6,569 nt of DNA, from contig JAKCCC010000112.1 in NCBI GenBank assembly GCA_021838985.1, positions 1 to 6,569 on the forward strand, given 5' to 3'. Shown here piece after piece: positions 1 through 6,092 of the stretch. Position numbers and translations under genes: made by a program. This DNA comes from Planctomycetota bacterium. GTDB lineage: Bacteria; Planctomycetota; Phycisphaerae; WQYP01. The notes below the pieces were generated by a model that saw only the letters and a program-made list of their open reading frames with translations, was not told where the DNA came from and ran no database searches. Position 1 is the first letter of the stretch. Every line of letters begins with the position of its first letter.

Positions 1-32
1 CGCATCCCAGCGGCGTTCAGTCCATTTCCCAG

Positions 33-51
33 AAAAAGCGGTGGCTTTTTT
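33..51 (+). terminator. Weak terminator-like hairpin
   Basis: AAAAAGC (33-39) pairs with GCTTTTT (44-50) around the loop GGTG, and one more T follows. The layout resembles a short intrinsic terminator for a gene to the left of the window. The stem is only 7 bp and five of its pairs are A-T, so it may be chance. No recognisable protein is encoded in bases 1-123 in any + frame, although two of the frames are open. Confidence 0.25.
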
Positions 52-108
52 GTCGGAGCAGCGAACGACCAGCCATCAGCGGTCGGCGCTGAGCCACTCA
101 TGATAAGC

Positions 109-123
109 GGCCCGCCGCGGGCC
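109..123. repeat. GC-rich perfect hairpin before heptamer array
   Basis: GGCCCG (109-114) and CGGGCC (118-123) form a perfect 6-bp G+C stem with the 3-base loop CCG. It ends exactly where the heptamer array begins and lies about 80 bases before the start codon at 205. No T-run follows, so it is not a standard terminator. It could be a leader structure or part of a repeat unit that includes the array. Confidence 0.4.
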
Positions 124-193
124 ACTGAAAGCTGACAGCTGAAAGCTGAGAGCTGACAGCTGAAAGCTGATTGCTGAATACTGACCGCTAACG
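124..193. repeat. Heptanucleotide tandem repeat, about 10 units
   Basis: Ten consecutive 7-base units are visible: ACTGAAA, GCTGACA, GCTGAAA, GCTGAGA, GCTGACA, GCTGAAA, GCTGATT, GCTGAAT, ACTGACC, GCTAACG. The core RCTGA is constant in the first nine units and the last two positions vary. The array decays towards its right end, 11 bases before the start codon at 205, so it occupies the expected 5' untranslated region. Short heptamer tandem repeats are known as dispersed intergenic elements in several bacterial groups. The 7-base period is not a multiple of 3, as expected for non-coding DNA. Confidence 0.85.
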
Positions 194-204
194 GAAACAC
201 CCTT

Positions 205-1368
205 ATGCCCCCCAGCCTGGATCGTCAGGAATTGCTGCGGCATCCCATCGCGCACATCGATATCACCACCCAACCCGCCATCGTGGCGCTGGTGGAGTCC
301 ATGCAGGCCATGGCTTTCTCGGCGCGGGATCTGTATCGCGCCGCGGATATTTTTGACCGCATGTTGCGCGACACGGATTGCGCAATTATTTTGACGCTGG
401 CCGGCTCGCTCATCTCGGCGGGGCTTAAGAAAGTCATCGTAGATCTGGTCCAAAACACCATGGTGGACGCCATCGTGTCCACCGGCGCCAACATCGTGGA
501 CCAGGATTTTTTTGAAGCGCTGGGCTTCAGACACTATATCGGTTCACCTTATGCCGACGACGCCGTCCTGCGGGCCTGGCATATCGACCGGATTTACGAC
601 ACGTACATCGATGAAGACGAACTGCGCATCTGCGATGACACCACTCGCCTGATTGCCGATACGCTCACCCCAGGGGCTTATTCCAGCCGGGAGTTTATCC
701 AGGAAATGGGACGGTATCTGACCCGGCACGCCCGGAACCGCCAGAGCATCGTCCTGGCCGCATACGAAAAGGGCGTGCCCATTTTCTGCCCGGCGTTTTC
801 CGACTGCTCGGCCGGTTTTGGACTGGTGGTGCATCAATTGAACCGCCCCGCCGCACACGTGAGCATCGATTCCGCCAAAGATTTCCGCGAATTAACGCAG
901 ATTAAAGTGCTCAATCGTGAAACGGGTCTCGTGATGATCGGCGGCGGCGTGCCCAAGAATTTCACCCAGGACATCGTCGTGGCGGCGGAAATCATCGGCG
1001 CCGACGCCCCCATGCACAAATACGCCATCCAAATTACCGTTGCCGACGTGCGCGACGGGGCGCTGTCCAGCTCCACCTTGCGCGAAGCGAGCAGTTGGGG
1101 CAAAGTGGATACGGTTTTTGAGCAGATGGTCTACAGCGAAGCCACCTTGGCGTTTCCATTGATCGCCGGCTATGCCTATCACCGCCGCGGCTGGCAAAAC
1201 CGACAATCGAAGAACTTCACCGCCCGGCTTGATGCGATGGCCGGGCGAGCCTCCTGCGCGCCGCCTGCGCCGGGCCAGCGGGACGCCCGCCCCACCACCC
1301 GGGAACAGCCGACCCCCGCCGATCAAACCGCCGCATCCGCCATTTATACTCTATGCGGCGAGCAATGA
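205..1368 (+). CDS. Deoxyhypusine synthase-family protein (probable polyamine enzyme)
   Basis: This 387-residue protein belongs to the NAD-dependent, cytoplasmic deoxyhypusine synthase family, which moves an aminobutyl group from spermidine to an acceptor through a lysine imine. AGSLISAGL (66-74), STGANIVDQD (92-101) and IGGGVPK (245-251) match the NAD-binding core. EASSWGKV (294-301) holds the catalytic lysine, K300, equivalent to human K329. By eye against remembered human DHS, spermidine-contacting D243, H288 and D316 correspond to F205, N252 and L287, while W298 and E294 are kept. Bacteria lack eIF5A, so homospermidine synthesis or another polyamine reaction is likelier; the exact reaction is unknown. 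ATG 205 is the first ATG after an in-frame TGA at 175-177, with only a weak GGAAA upstream. The last 40 or so residues are rich in Pro, Ala, Arg and Thr, unlike the family, and the stop lies in an IS end. Confidence 0.9.
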   Translation: MPPSLDRQELLRHPIAHIDITTQPAIVALVESMQAMAFSARDLYRAADIFDRMLRDTDCAIILTLAGSLISAGLKKVIVDLVQNTMVDAIVSTGANIVDQDFFEALGFRHYIGSPYADDAVLRAWHIDRIYDTYIDEDELRICDDTTRLIADTLTPGAYSSREFIQEMGRYLTRHARNRQSIVLAAYEKGVPIFCPAFSDCSAGFGLVVHQLNRPAAHVSIDSAKDFRELTQIKVLNRETGLVMIGGGVPKNFTQDIVVAAEIIGADAPMHKYAIQITVADVRDGALSSSTLREASSWGKVDTVFEQMVYSEATLAFPLIAGYAYHRRGWQNRQSKNFTARLDAMAGRASCAPPAPGQRDARPTTREQPTPADQTAASAIYTLCGEQ

Positions 1369-1704
1369 GACATTTTCAAAAGTCTGAAAACGCGAAGTCA
1401 TCAGGGTTTTGAGATGTTCTCGATGAGAGGTTGGCAGTTCATCAAGGCACTGGTTAATGGTCTGGCAGAACTGCACAAACGAGGCGTGATGACGGGAATT
1501 CGGCACGGTCTGTTTGGTGAACCGCCAGAGCCGCTCCATGAGGTTCAGATTCGGCGAATAGAAGGGCAGAACTAACCGTTCAATACCCAGAGCCGCCGCC
1601 CTTTCCCGTACCAAGCTGCAGCGTTGATACGGGGCGTTGTCGAGCACCACCGTCATGGGCCTACCAAGGCCCCGATCCGCGATTTTTCCCAGCAATTCAC
1701 ACAC
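1351..1704 (-). pseudogene. IS630-family transposase, C-terminal fragment
   Basis: This is the C-terminal third of an IS630-type DDE transposase; intact members are usually about 340-370 residues. MTVVLDNAPYQR (residues 17-28) carries the second catalytic Asp, and FYSPNLNLMERLWRF (48-62) carries the catalytic Glu. RFQTF near the end is typical of this subgroup. The reading starts at a GTG used here only as a boundary. Family similarity (SQSVCELL) continues about six codons upstream to an in-frame TGA at 1723-1725. The helix-turn-helix domain and first catalytic Asp are missing. The last codons and the TAG at 1351-1353 run past the inverted repeat into host DNA, overlapping tail-to-tail with the deoxyhypusine-synthase-like gene. 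The fragment cannot transpose on its own. Confidence 0.85.
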
Positions 1705-1965
1705 GCTTTGAGAGCGGAAAAATCAAAACTGTCGCCTCCGTGCGCTCCGTATTAAGTACCGCACCCAAACCCGCTTCCGTACAGGTTACTTCACCAGCCA
1801 TCATCCCAGAAACACCCTATCCATTCCAGCGCGTGTTTGGTATCACACCTCAACAAAAAGAGTATACATTATCGGGAGCGAAAGCTGCGGAACAATGTTG
1901 ATTGTCCGGCCATAGTACCGGATCCGATATTCCATTAACAGCCGCGTAAAATGAATGTCTCATTA
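1363..1965. mobile_element. IS630-family remnant with inverted repeats
   Basis: The ends carry matching inverted repeats: ATGAGACATT at 1365-1374 and AATGTCTCAT at 1954-1963. Outside them are CA (1363-1364) on the left and TA (1964-1965) on the right, fitting the TA duplication typical of IS630/Tc1 elements with one copy mutated. The element body is 599 bp, about half the usual 1.1-1.2 kb. The transposase fragment fills the left half. The right half (about 1726-1953) shows no transposase similarity in any frame, which suggests an internal deletion or replacement near 1705-1725. If transposase is supplied in trans, such a derivative could still move, like a MITE. Confidence 0.75.
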
Positions 1966-1990
1966 CAGGCCAAACGGAATATAGCTGTCC

Positions 1991-2065
1991 GGCAGGCCTG
2001 GAGGTCTACACCACAAGCATTTGCCGCAGGGTCTGGAGCTTGTGGTGCAGGTCTCCAGACCTGCC
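1991..2065. repeat. Long imperfect inverted repeat (hairpin)
   Basis: The 28-base arm 1991-2018 is complementary to 2038-2065 at 24 of 28 positions, separated by a 19-base loop. The ends are perfect: GGCAGG with CCTGCC, and CACCACAAGC with GCTTGTGGTG. All four mismatches are transition-type, so some can form G-U pairs in RNA. Inside the right arm, CAGGTCT-CC-AGACCTG (2048-2063) is itself a 7-bp hairpin. The element sits between the IS remnant and gltA. It looks like a dispersed palindromic repeat, but copy number cannot be seen here. Confidence 0.8.
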
Positions 2066-2153
2066 GCCCTGGGGGGCTTGGCGCTATCGCTGCGGGGCGG
2101 CGTTCGTGAAGAAATCCGGCCACACCTGGGTACAACACTTCGCCAGGGGCCGG

Positions 2154-2177
2154 TTGCCGGGCTGCCGGAAATATGAT
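2154..2177 (+). promoter_or_regulatory. Possible gltA promoter
   Basis: TATGAT (2172-2177) is a good -10-like hexamer in an otherwise GC-rich stretch, about 40 bases before the gltA start. The best -35-like hexamer, TTGCCG (2154-2159), is only 12 bases away, shorter than the usual 16-18. The call therefore rests on the -10 alone. Confidence 0.25.
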
Positions 2178-2219
2178 ATAGGATGCTTTTGGGGCTGCGC
2201 GACAAACTCAGGAGCGGCG

Positions 2220-3506
2220 ATGACTTCCACCATTTCCATTTCGATTGACGGCAAAACCTGCGAATGCCCGATGATCATCGGCAGCGAGGGCGAACGGGCG
2301 CTGGACATCAGCCACCTTCGCGCGGCCACCGGTTTAATTACGCTGGACCCGGGCTACGGCAACACCGGGTCGTGTCAAAGCGCCATCACTTACATCGACG
2401 GCGAAAAGGGCATTCTCCGCTACCGGGGCATTCCAATCCAGGAATTCGTCGAGCATCCCAACTTTGTCGAAGTCGCCTGGCTGCTTATTTTCGGGCGTTT
2501 GCCGAAAAAGGCGGAATTGGCTCGCTTCAGCGTGCGCCTGACGGACAACGCCCATCTGCATGAGGCGATGAAGCACAACTTCGAGGGCTTCCCGGCCACC
2601 GCGCAACCGATGGCCATTACCTCGGCCATGATTAATACCATTGGCTGTTTCCATTCCGAGTTATTTCTGCCGCGTGATGATCCGGAGACCGAGGAAGCGG
2701 CGGCCCGGTTAATCAGTAAAATCCGAACCATCGCGGCCTTCACCTATCGGAAGGTGCGCGGCTTGCCCTACATTTACGCCAATCCCCGCTTGCGCTATTG
2801 CGCCAATCTCCTGCACATGATGTTTTCCATGCCGTATGACGAACATGTCATCGACAAAGAGATTGAAGACGCCATGAACCTGATTTTCATCCTGCACGCG
2901 GATCATGAGCAGAACTGTTCGACCAGCACCGTGCGGATGGTCGGCTCCAGTCAGGCGAATCTGTTCGCCAGCTGCGCCGCCGGGGTCTGCGCCCTATGGG
3001 GACCGCGGCATGGCGGGGCCAATGTGGCCGTGCTGGAAATGCTGGAACGCATCCATCAGGGCGGTCTGACCGCGGAAAAGTATATCGAACTGGCCAAACG
3101 CAAAGACAGTGACGTGCGGCTGATGGGCTTTGGCCATCGGGTGTACAAAAATTATGATCCGCGGGCCAGAATCCTGCAGAAGACCTGCGAGAAGGTGCTC
3201 AAAAAGCTGAAGATAAAGGATCCGCTGCTGGATATCGCGCGGAAACTGGAAGAGCTGGCGCTGAACGATTCGTATTTTGTGGAGCGCAAACTCTATCCCA
3301 ATGTGGACTTTTACAGCGGCATTATTCTGCGCGCGGTGGGCATTCCCACCAACATGTTCACCGTCATGTTCGTCATCGGACGGCTGCCGGGTTGGATCGC
3401 GCACTGGAAAGAGCAGCACGATGATCCGACCACGAAAATCGCCCGCCCGCGGCAAATTTACACCGGCCTCGTCAATCAGCATTATGTGCCACTGGATCAA
3501 CGGTGA
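2220..3506 (+). CDS. gltA: Citrate synthase (type II)
   Basis: Citrate synthase condenses acetyl-CoA with oxaloacetate to citrate, the entry step of the TCA cycle, in the cytoplasm. The 428-residue product is almost the length of E. coli GltA (427) and aligns with it nearly end to end. Substrate-binding H226 and H229 lie in HADHEQN (226-232). The catalytic residues are H264 in GPRHGGAN (261-268), H306 in GFGHRVYKNYDPRA (303-316) and D363 in YPNVDFYSGI (359-368). The N-terminal beta domain typical of large, hexameric Gram-negative enzymes is present. ATG 2220 is chosen because AGGAG (2210-2214) lies 5 bases upstream; the frame is open further upstream, but that part does not resemble the family. 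Residues of the E. coli NADH-inhibitor site (R109, H110, T111, C206) correspond to D109, N110, A111 and Y207, so NADH control may be lost. The gene appears monocistronic. Confidence 0.97.
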   Translation: MTSTISISIDGKTCECPMIIGSEGERALDISHLRAATGLITLDPGYGNTGSCQSAITYIDGEKGILRYRGIPIQEFVEHPNFVEVAWLLIFGRLPKKAELARFSVRLTDNAHLHEAMKHNFEGFPATAQPMAITSAMINTIGCFHSELFLPRDDPETEEAAARLISKIRTIAAFTYRKVRGLPYIYANPRLRYCANLLHMMFSMPYDEHVIDKEIEDAMNLIFILHADHEQNCSTSTVRMVGSSQANLFASCAAGVCALWGPRHGGANVAVLEMLERIHQGGLTAEKYIELAKRKDSDVRLMGFGHRVYKNYDPRARILQKTCEKVLKKLKIKDPLLDIARKLEELALNDSYFVERKLYPNVDFYSGIILRAVGIPTNMFTVMFVIGRLPGWIAHWKEQHDDPTTKIARPRQIYTGLVNQHYVPLDQR

Positions 3507-3515
3507 ACGCGCCCG

Positions 3516-3545
3516 TGACCCGGCCGGCGGAGGGGGCCGGGGTCA
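3516..3545. terminator. Shared hairpin between convergent genes
   Basis: TGACCCGGCC (3516-3525) pairs with GGCCGGGGTCA (3535-3545), with one bulged base and a 9-base loop. It begins 10 bases after the gltA stop, and its right arm contains the stop codon of the converging hydrolase gene (3543-3545). On the + strand it is followed by AGTTT rather than a long T-run. A bidirectional terminator is plausible from position and stem strength, but the weak T-tract makes it uncertain. Confidence 0.45.
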
Positions 3546-4688
3546 AGTTTCACCGCGCGGGGGTGAGTGGCGCGGGCGGCGGACCGCGGCCGTGGCCCAG
3601 GGGGCGTTGTACATTTCCCGCGCCAGCTCCAGATCGCCGGGAAGTTCATTGGCCAGCGCTGCCACCGCGGGATGGTTCGGCCCCGGCGGCCCGGCGTGGC
3701 CCGACTGTTGGAGATTGGCGCGGGCGAAGCTGGAGATCAGGGCCGGCCGGGCCAAGGTAAGCATGTCGGCGAAAATCGCATCGCCCTGCTGAAGCACCCG
3801 GCGAATCCGCGTGGCATCCTGCCGCAGCGGATGGCCGCTGAACCCAAAGTAGCATAGTACGATCGGTCGGCCGCCCCGGGCGCGGAGGGATTCGAATTGC
3901 CCCAGCTTTTCCAGCGCCGCAGCGTCGGTTAAACGGGATCCTGGCCAGGCCCAGGAAAACATAAAACTCTCGATCACCAGGCTGTCCGCCAAGGCCTGAG
4001 CACGCGGGTCGGACTCTCCATTGATGACCAACCAGAAATATTTTCCGGCGGGGCTGGTGCTCTGACCGCGTTGGCGCAGGCGATGGGTTAAATCATAGAA
4101 TGCTTCGGTATAAACCTCCACCGGGCAATTCTTATAGTGGCCGGTGTCGTCAAGCACCAGCCACGGCAGGGCTTGGCCGCAGCGGCCCGGAATGAAATTA
4201 TCCAGATAAACGCCGTCAAAACGTCCGTCCTGCGCCACGGCCTGGATACCCCGGCCCACCGCTTCCTGGTAATTGGCCACCGGCAAAGCGGTGCGCTGCC
4301 AGCCGGGCATGTAGTTGGGATCATCAAACGGGCGGCGGGGTTGCCCCGCGGCGCCGTAAAGTATCCACTCCGGGTGGCCCTCCAAGTTCACCTGGCGCCA
4401 GAACGGATTCCGTTCGGCGGAAGCGCGGGCGGGACTGCCGCCCTTCCAGCCGGGCGCATCGGGCGGCAGTTGCGCCAGGAGTGGCGCTTTATAAATGGAT
4501 ATATAAAGCAACCTCAACCCGCCGCCGCGGCCAAAATCGGCCAGCAATTGCGGGCAGGCCTCGGGGCAACTTACCACCAGCATTTGATCGGCACGGAACA
4601 GCCGCCGCAGCGCTAGCTCCGGCTCTCCGGCCTGGAACCAGAAATAGCAGATATCGATTTCGCGCAGACGGCTTGGGACATCGGCCAT
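3543..4688 (-). CDS. Putative glycoside hydrolase (GHL15-like TIM barrel)
   Basis: This 381-residue protein looks like a single-domain TIM-barrel glycosidase of the hypothetical GHL15 type; its substrate is unknown. GRFDGVYLDNF (155-165) is the barrel-strand motif ending in an acidic residue seen in GHL and GH114-like enzymes. WLVINGES (219-226), VIESFMFSWAW (238-248) and PIVLCYFGFSG (275-285) look like later strands. D163 and E240 are candidate catalytic acids by position only. No signal peptide or membrane segment is visible, so it is probably cytoplasmic unless the true start differs. ATG 4688 is preferred because GGGAG lies 8 bases upstream; ATG 4706 adds six residues but has no clear ribosome binding site. 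It is the last gene of the leftward group and follows the UroD-like gene by 213 bases. The basic tail after about residue 368 may be disordered. Confidence 0.7.
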   Translation of the reverse strand: MADVPSRLREIDICYFWFQAGEPELALRRLFRADQMLVVSCPEACPQLLADFGRGGGLRLLYISIYKAPLLAQLPPDAPGWKGGSPARASAERNPFWRQVNLEGHPEWILYGAAGQPRRPFDDPNYMPGWQRTALPVANYQEAVGRGIQAVAQDGRFDGVYLDNFIPGRCGQALPWLVLDDTGHYKNCPVEVYTEAFYDLTHRLRQRGQSTSPAGKYFWLVINGESDPRAQALADSLVIESFMFSWAWPGSRLTDAAALEKLGQFESLRARGGRPIVLCYFGFSGHPLRQDATRIRRVLQQGDAIFADMLTLARPALISSFARANLQQSGHAGPPGPNHPAVAALANELPGDLELAREMYNAPWATAAVRRPRHSPPRGET

Positions 4689-4789
4689 CACCCATACTCC
4701 CACCATACCATTCCAGATGGATTATGACCGCCGAAGCGGAGCAAAGTCTTTAGCAGATCCAGGAAAAAATTTCGCAGTTCCGGCGGCAT
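4688..4789 (-). CDS. Possible small ORF overlapping hydrolase start
   Basis: A 33-codon reading frame starts at ATG 4789. Its TGA shares one base with the ATG of the hydrolase gene (TGATG at 4690-4686), the usual layout for translational coupling. The predicted peptide has an amphipathic-looking start (LRNFFLDLLKTLLRF) and a Trp-rich end (VWWEYG). No ribosome binding site precedes its ATG and no family is recognised. The frame also spans the hydrolase's own ribosome binding site, so it may be a chance ORF in the spacer. Confidence 0.25.
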   Translation of the reverse strand: MPPELRNFFLDLLKTLLRFGGHNPSGMVWWEYG

Positions 4790-4814
4790 CGGGGCGGAAG
4801 CGCGGGCGCCGAAA

Positions 4815-4841
4815 TCCCGATGTCCCGGCGGCTATCGGGAC
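4815..4841. repeat. Alternative overlapping hairpins in spacer
   Basis: TCCCGAT (4815-4821) pairs with ATCGGGA (4834-4840), while GTCCCG (4822-4827) pairs with CGGGAC (4836-4841). The two stems share the right-hand arm, so only one can form at a time. They lie 61 bases after the UroD-like stop on the - strand; there the longer stem is followed by TTTC, a poor T-tract. It could be a weak terminator or attenuator before the hydrolase gene, or simply a palindromic repeat. The rest of the spacer 4790-4901 shows nothing else recognisable. Confidence 0.5.
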
Positions 4842-4901
4842 GCCTCGGAAAATCCCGCCACCTCGTTCCGGCCGGGTCGGGACGGAGCCAGGTTGGTCGG
4901 A

Positions 4902-6008
4902 TCAGCATCGGTATACACCAAAACGGTGCGCGGTCTCGTACAGAGCGAGAACATTGGCCAGAGGCGAGTTATCCTGCAACAGGTGGGTCGGCGAACAGCA
5001 ATAGCCGCCGCCGGGCATCATGGTCGCCAGGGTCTGGCGGACCATCTCGGCGGTTTGTTCCGGGGTGCCGAACGCCACCGACCCGGCGGTGGAAATGCAT
5101 CCATGGAACATGAGGCGGTCTCCGAACCGCGATTTCAGATAGGACGGCGCCATGTTCGTCGCCTCCGGCTGCAGCGTATCCACGGCCGTGATTCCCATTT
5201 CCACGAAATCGTCAAACGCCCAGGAGCTGGAGCCGCAGGAATGAATCATCACCGGCGTGGCATATTGCCGGGCCAAGTCCACAAAACGCTGATGCCGCGG
5301 GCGTAGCAACTGGCGAAACATCCCTGGACTGATTAAAGGGCCGCGCTGCGATCCTAAGTCTTCGCCTATCCACACCAGGTCGATCCGGCCTTCGGCGGCC
5401 TGCAGCGTACGCCGCGTGACCTCGTAGAGAAGCGCCAGCCGCCGATCAATCAACCGCAGGGCCGGTTCATATTCCTCCGCCAAATCCAGCATTTGCTGCT
5501 CCACTCCGCGCACGAATCCATAGGAGTTCATGATATCCACCAGCCCTGGGCTGCCGGTATAGATGAACCTGTCTGCATATTGCCGGCAGCCGGTGCGCAC
5601 CGTTTCATAATCAAAGTCGTCCGGCGACGGCAACGGCCAGTTGGCAATCGTTTCGCCGTCCGCGTCCGCCAGAGGAAAATCACAGAAATCCCAATAACCC
5701 CCGGAAGGATGTTCGACCCATTTCGACCGTGCCCCCCAGATGGGGTCCACGTTCCGCCCGGGTAGCTCCGGATGCAGCCGCTGGCCCTTATACGCCGCCC
5801 CGACTCCGCGAAAATCCACGCCTAACGCCCGCAACAGCCCCTCTGTGTCGGTCGGCGCAAGCCCGAAATGTCCTTTCAAACGCCGGTCAATTCCGGCATT
5901 GGCGCCGTAATCCAAGGGGACCCGGTCCGGCTCTTGATGGCGCAACGCCCGCCGCACCCGCTCCCGCGAAGTTAGCCGCCCCGCATCCACCAGCGCTTTC
6001 GCAGCCAT
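4902..6008 (-). CDS. UroD-family protein (MtaA-like methyltransferase)
   Basis: This 368-residue protein has the uroporphyrinogen decarboxylase fold but is probably not HemE, because the N-terminal substrate-binding PxWxMRQAGR motif is absent. The start TSRERVRRALRHQEPDRVPLDYG (13-35 region) is typical of MtaA/MtbA-like relatives, which move methyl groups between corrinoid proteins and thiols. MIHSCGSS (254-261) supplies H256 and C258, and GGYCC (334-338) supplies a third cysteine about 79 residues later, matching the zinc-ligand spacing of methylcobamide:CoM methyltransferases. Zinc binding is therefore likely; the methyl donor and acceptor are unknown. No corrinoid protein gene lies within the window. 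ATG 6008 is chosen because GGAGGT (6020-6015) sits 6 bases upstream; the upstream in-frame ATG at 6065 would place that site inside the gene. It follows the dioxygenase gene by 84 bases and is probably co-transcribed with it. Confidence 0.88.
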   Translation of the reverse strand: MAAKALVDAGRLTSRERVRRALRHQEPDRVPLDYGANAGIDRRLKGHFGLAPTDTEGLLRALGVDFRGVGAAYKGQRLHPELPGRNVDPIWGARSKWVEHPSGGYWDFCDFPLADADGETIANWPLPSPDDFDYETVRTGCRQYADRFIYTGSPGLVDIMNSYGFVRGVEQQMLDLAEEYEPALRLIDRRLALLYEVTRRTLQAAEGRIDLVWIGEDLGSQRGPLISPGMFRQLLRPRHQRFVDLARQYATPVMIHSCGSSSWAFDDFVEMGITAVDTLQPEATNMAPSYLKSRFGDRLMFHGCISTAGSVAFGTPEQTAEMVRQTLATMMPGGGYCCSPTHLLQDNSPLANVLALYETAHRFGVYRC

Positions 6009-6014
6009 GTTAGC

Positions 6015-6020
6015 ACCTCC
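6015..6020 (-). promoter_or_regulatory. Ribosome binding site fixing UroD-like start
   Basis: On the - strand GGAGGT stands 6 bases before ATG 6008, close to the ideal Shine-Dalgarno sequence and spacing. It decides the start in favour of 6008 over the ATG at 6065, whose extra 19 codons would run through this site and one arm of the intergenic palindrome. Confidence 0.85.
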
Positions 6021-6024
6021 AACC

Positions 6025-6087
6025 TGTAGCGCCGGCTTTCCAACCTGCGGCCGATGTGAGCCCACAGACGGGAAATCCGGTGCTACA
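6025..6087. repeat. Intergenic inverted repeat
   Basis: The arm 6025-6041 (TGTAGCGCCGGCTTTCC) is complementary at 15 of 17 positions to 6071-6087, with a 29-base loop. It fills most of the spacer between the dioxygenase and UroD-like genes and ends four bases from the ribosome binding site. In the mRNA the hairpin would form just upstream of that site. There is no T-run on its downstream side, so it does not look like a terminator. It is probably a dispersed palindromic repeat. Confidence 0.7.
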
Positions 6088-6092
6088 AAAAA

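Noticed and set aside
124..193. A CRISPR-like array.
   Set aside because: The units are 7 bases long and directly adjacent, with no spacers, so this is a simple tandem repeat.
76..858. Long - strand frames opposite the deoxyhypusine-synthase-like gene.
   Set aside because: The + strand frame carries clear family motifs and the opposite frames have none; high GC explains the missing stop codons.
1697..1801. 34-residue - strand frame between the transposase fragment and the right end of the IS remnant.
   Set aside because: It has no convincing ribosome binding site and no family resemblance, and it crosses the suspected deletion junction; it is best read as scrambled IS sequence.
2040..2219. 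60-codon N-terminal extension of the citrate synthase frame.
   Set aside because: It begins inside the palindromic repeat, does not resemble the family, and ATG 2220 has a clear ribosome binding site and gives the normal length.
4137..4616. Long + strand frame opposite the glycosidase gene (159 codons).
   Set aside because: It is a shadow frame of GC-rich coding sequence on the other strand, with no family resemblance.
4902..6008. Reading the UroD-family gene as hemE (haem synthesis).
   Set aside because: The HemE N-terminal arginine/glycine motif is absent, and a His-x-Cys...Cys zinc motif typical of methyltransferase relatives is present.
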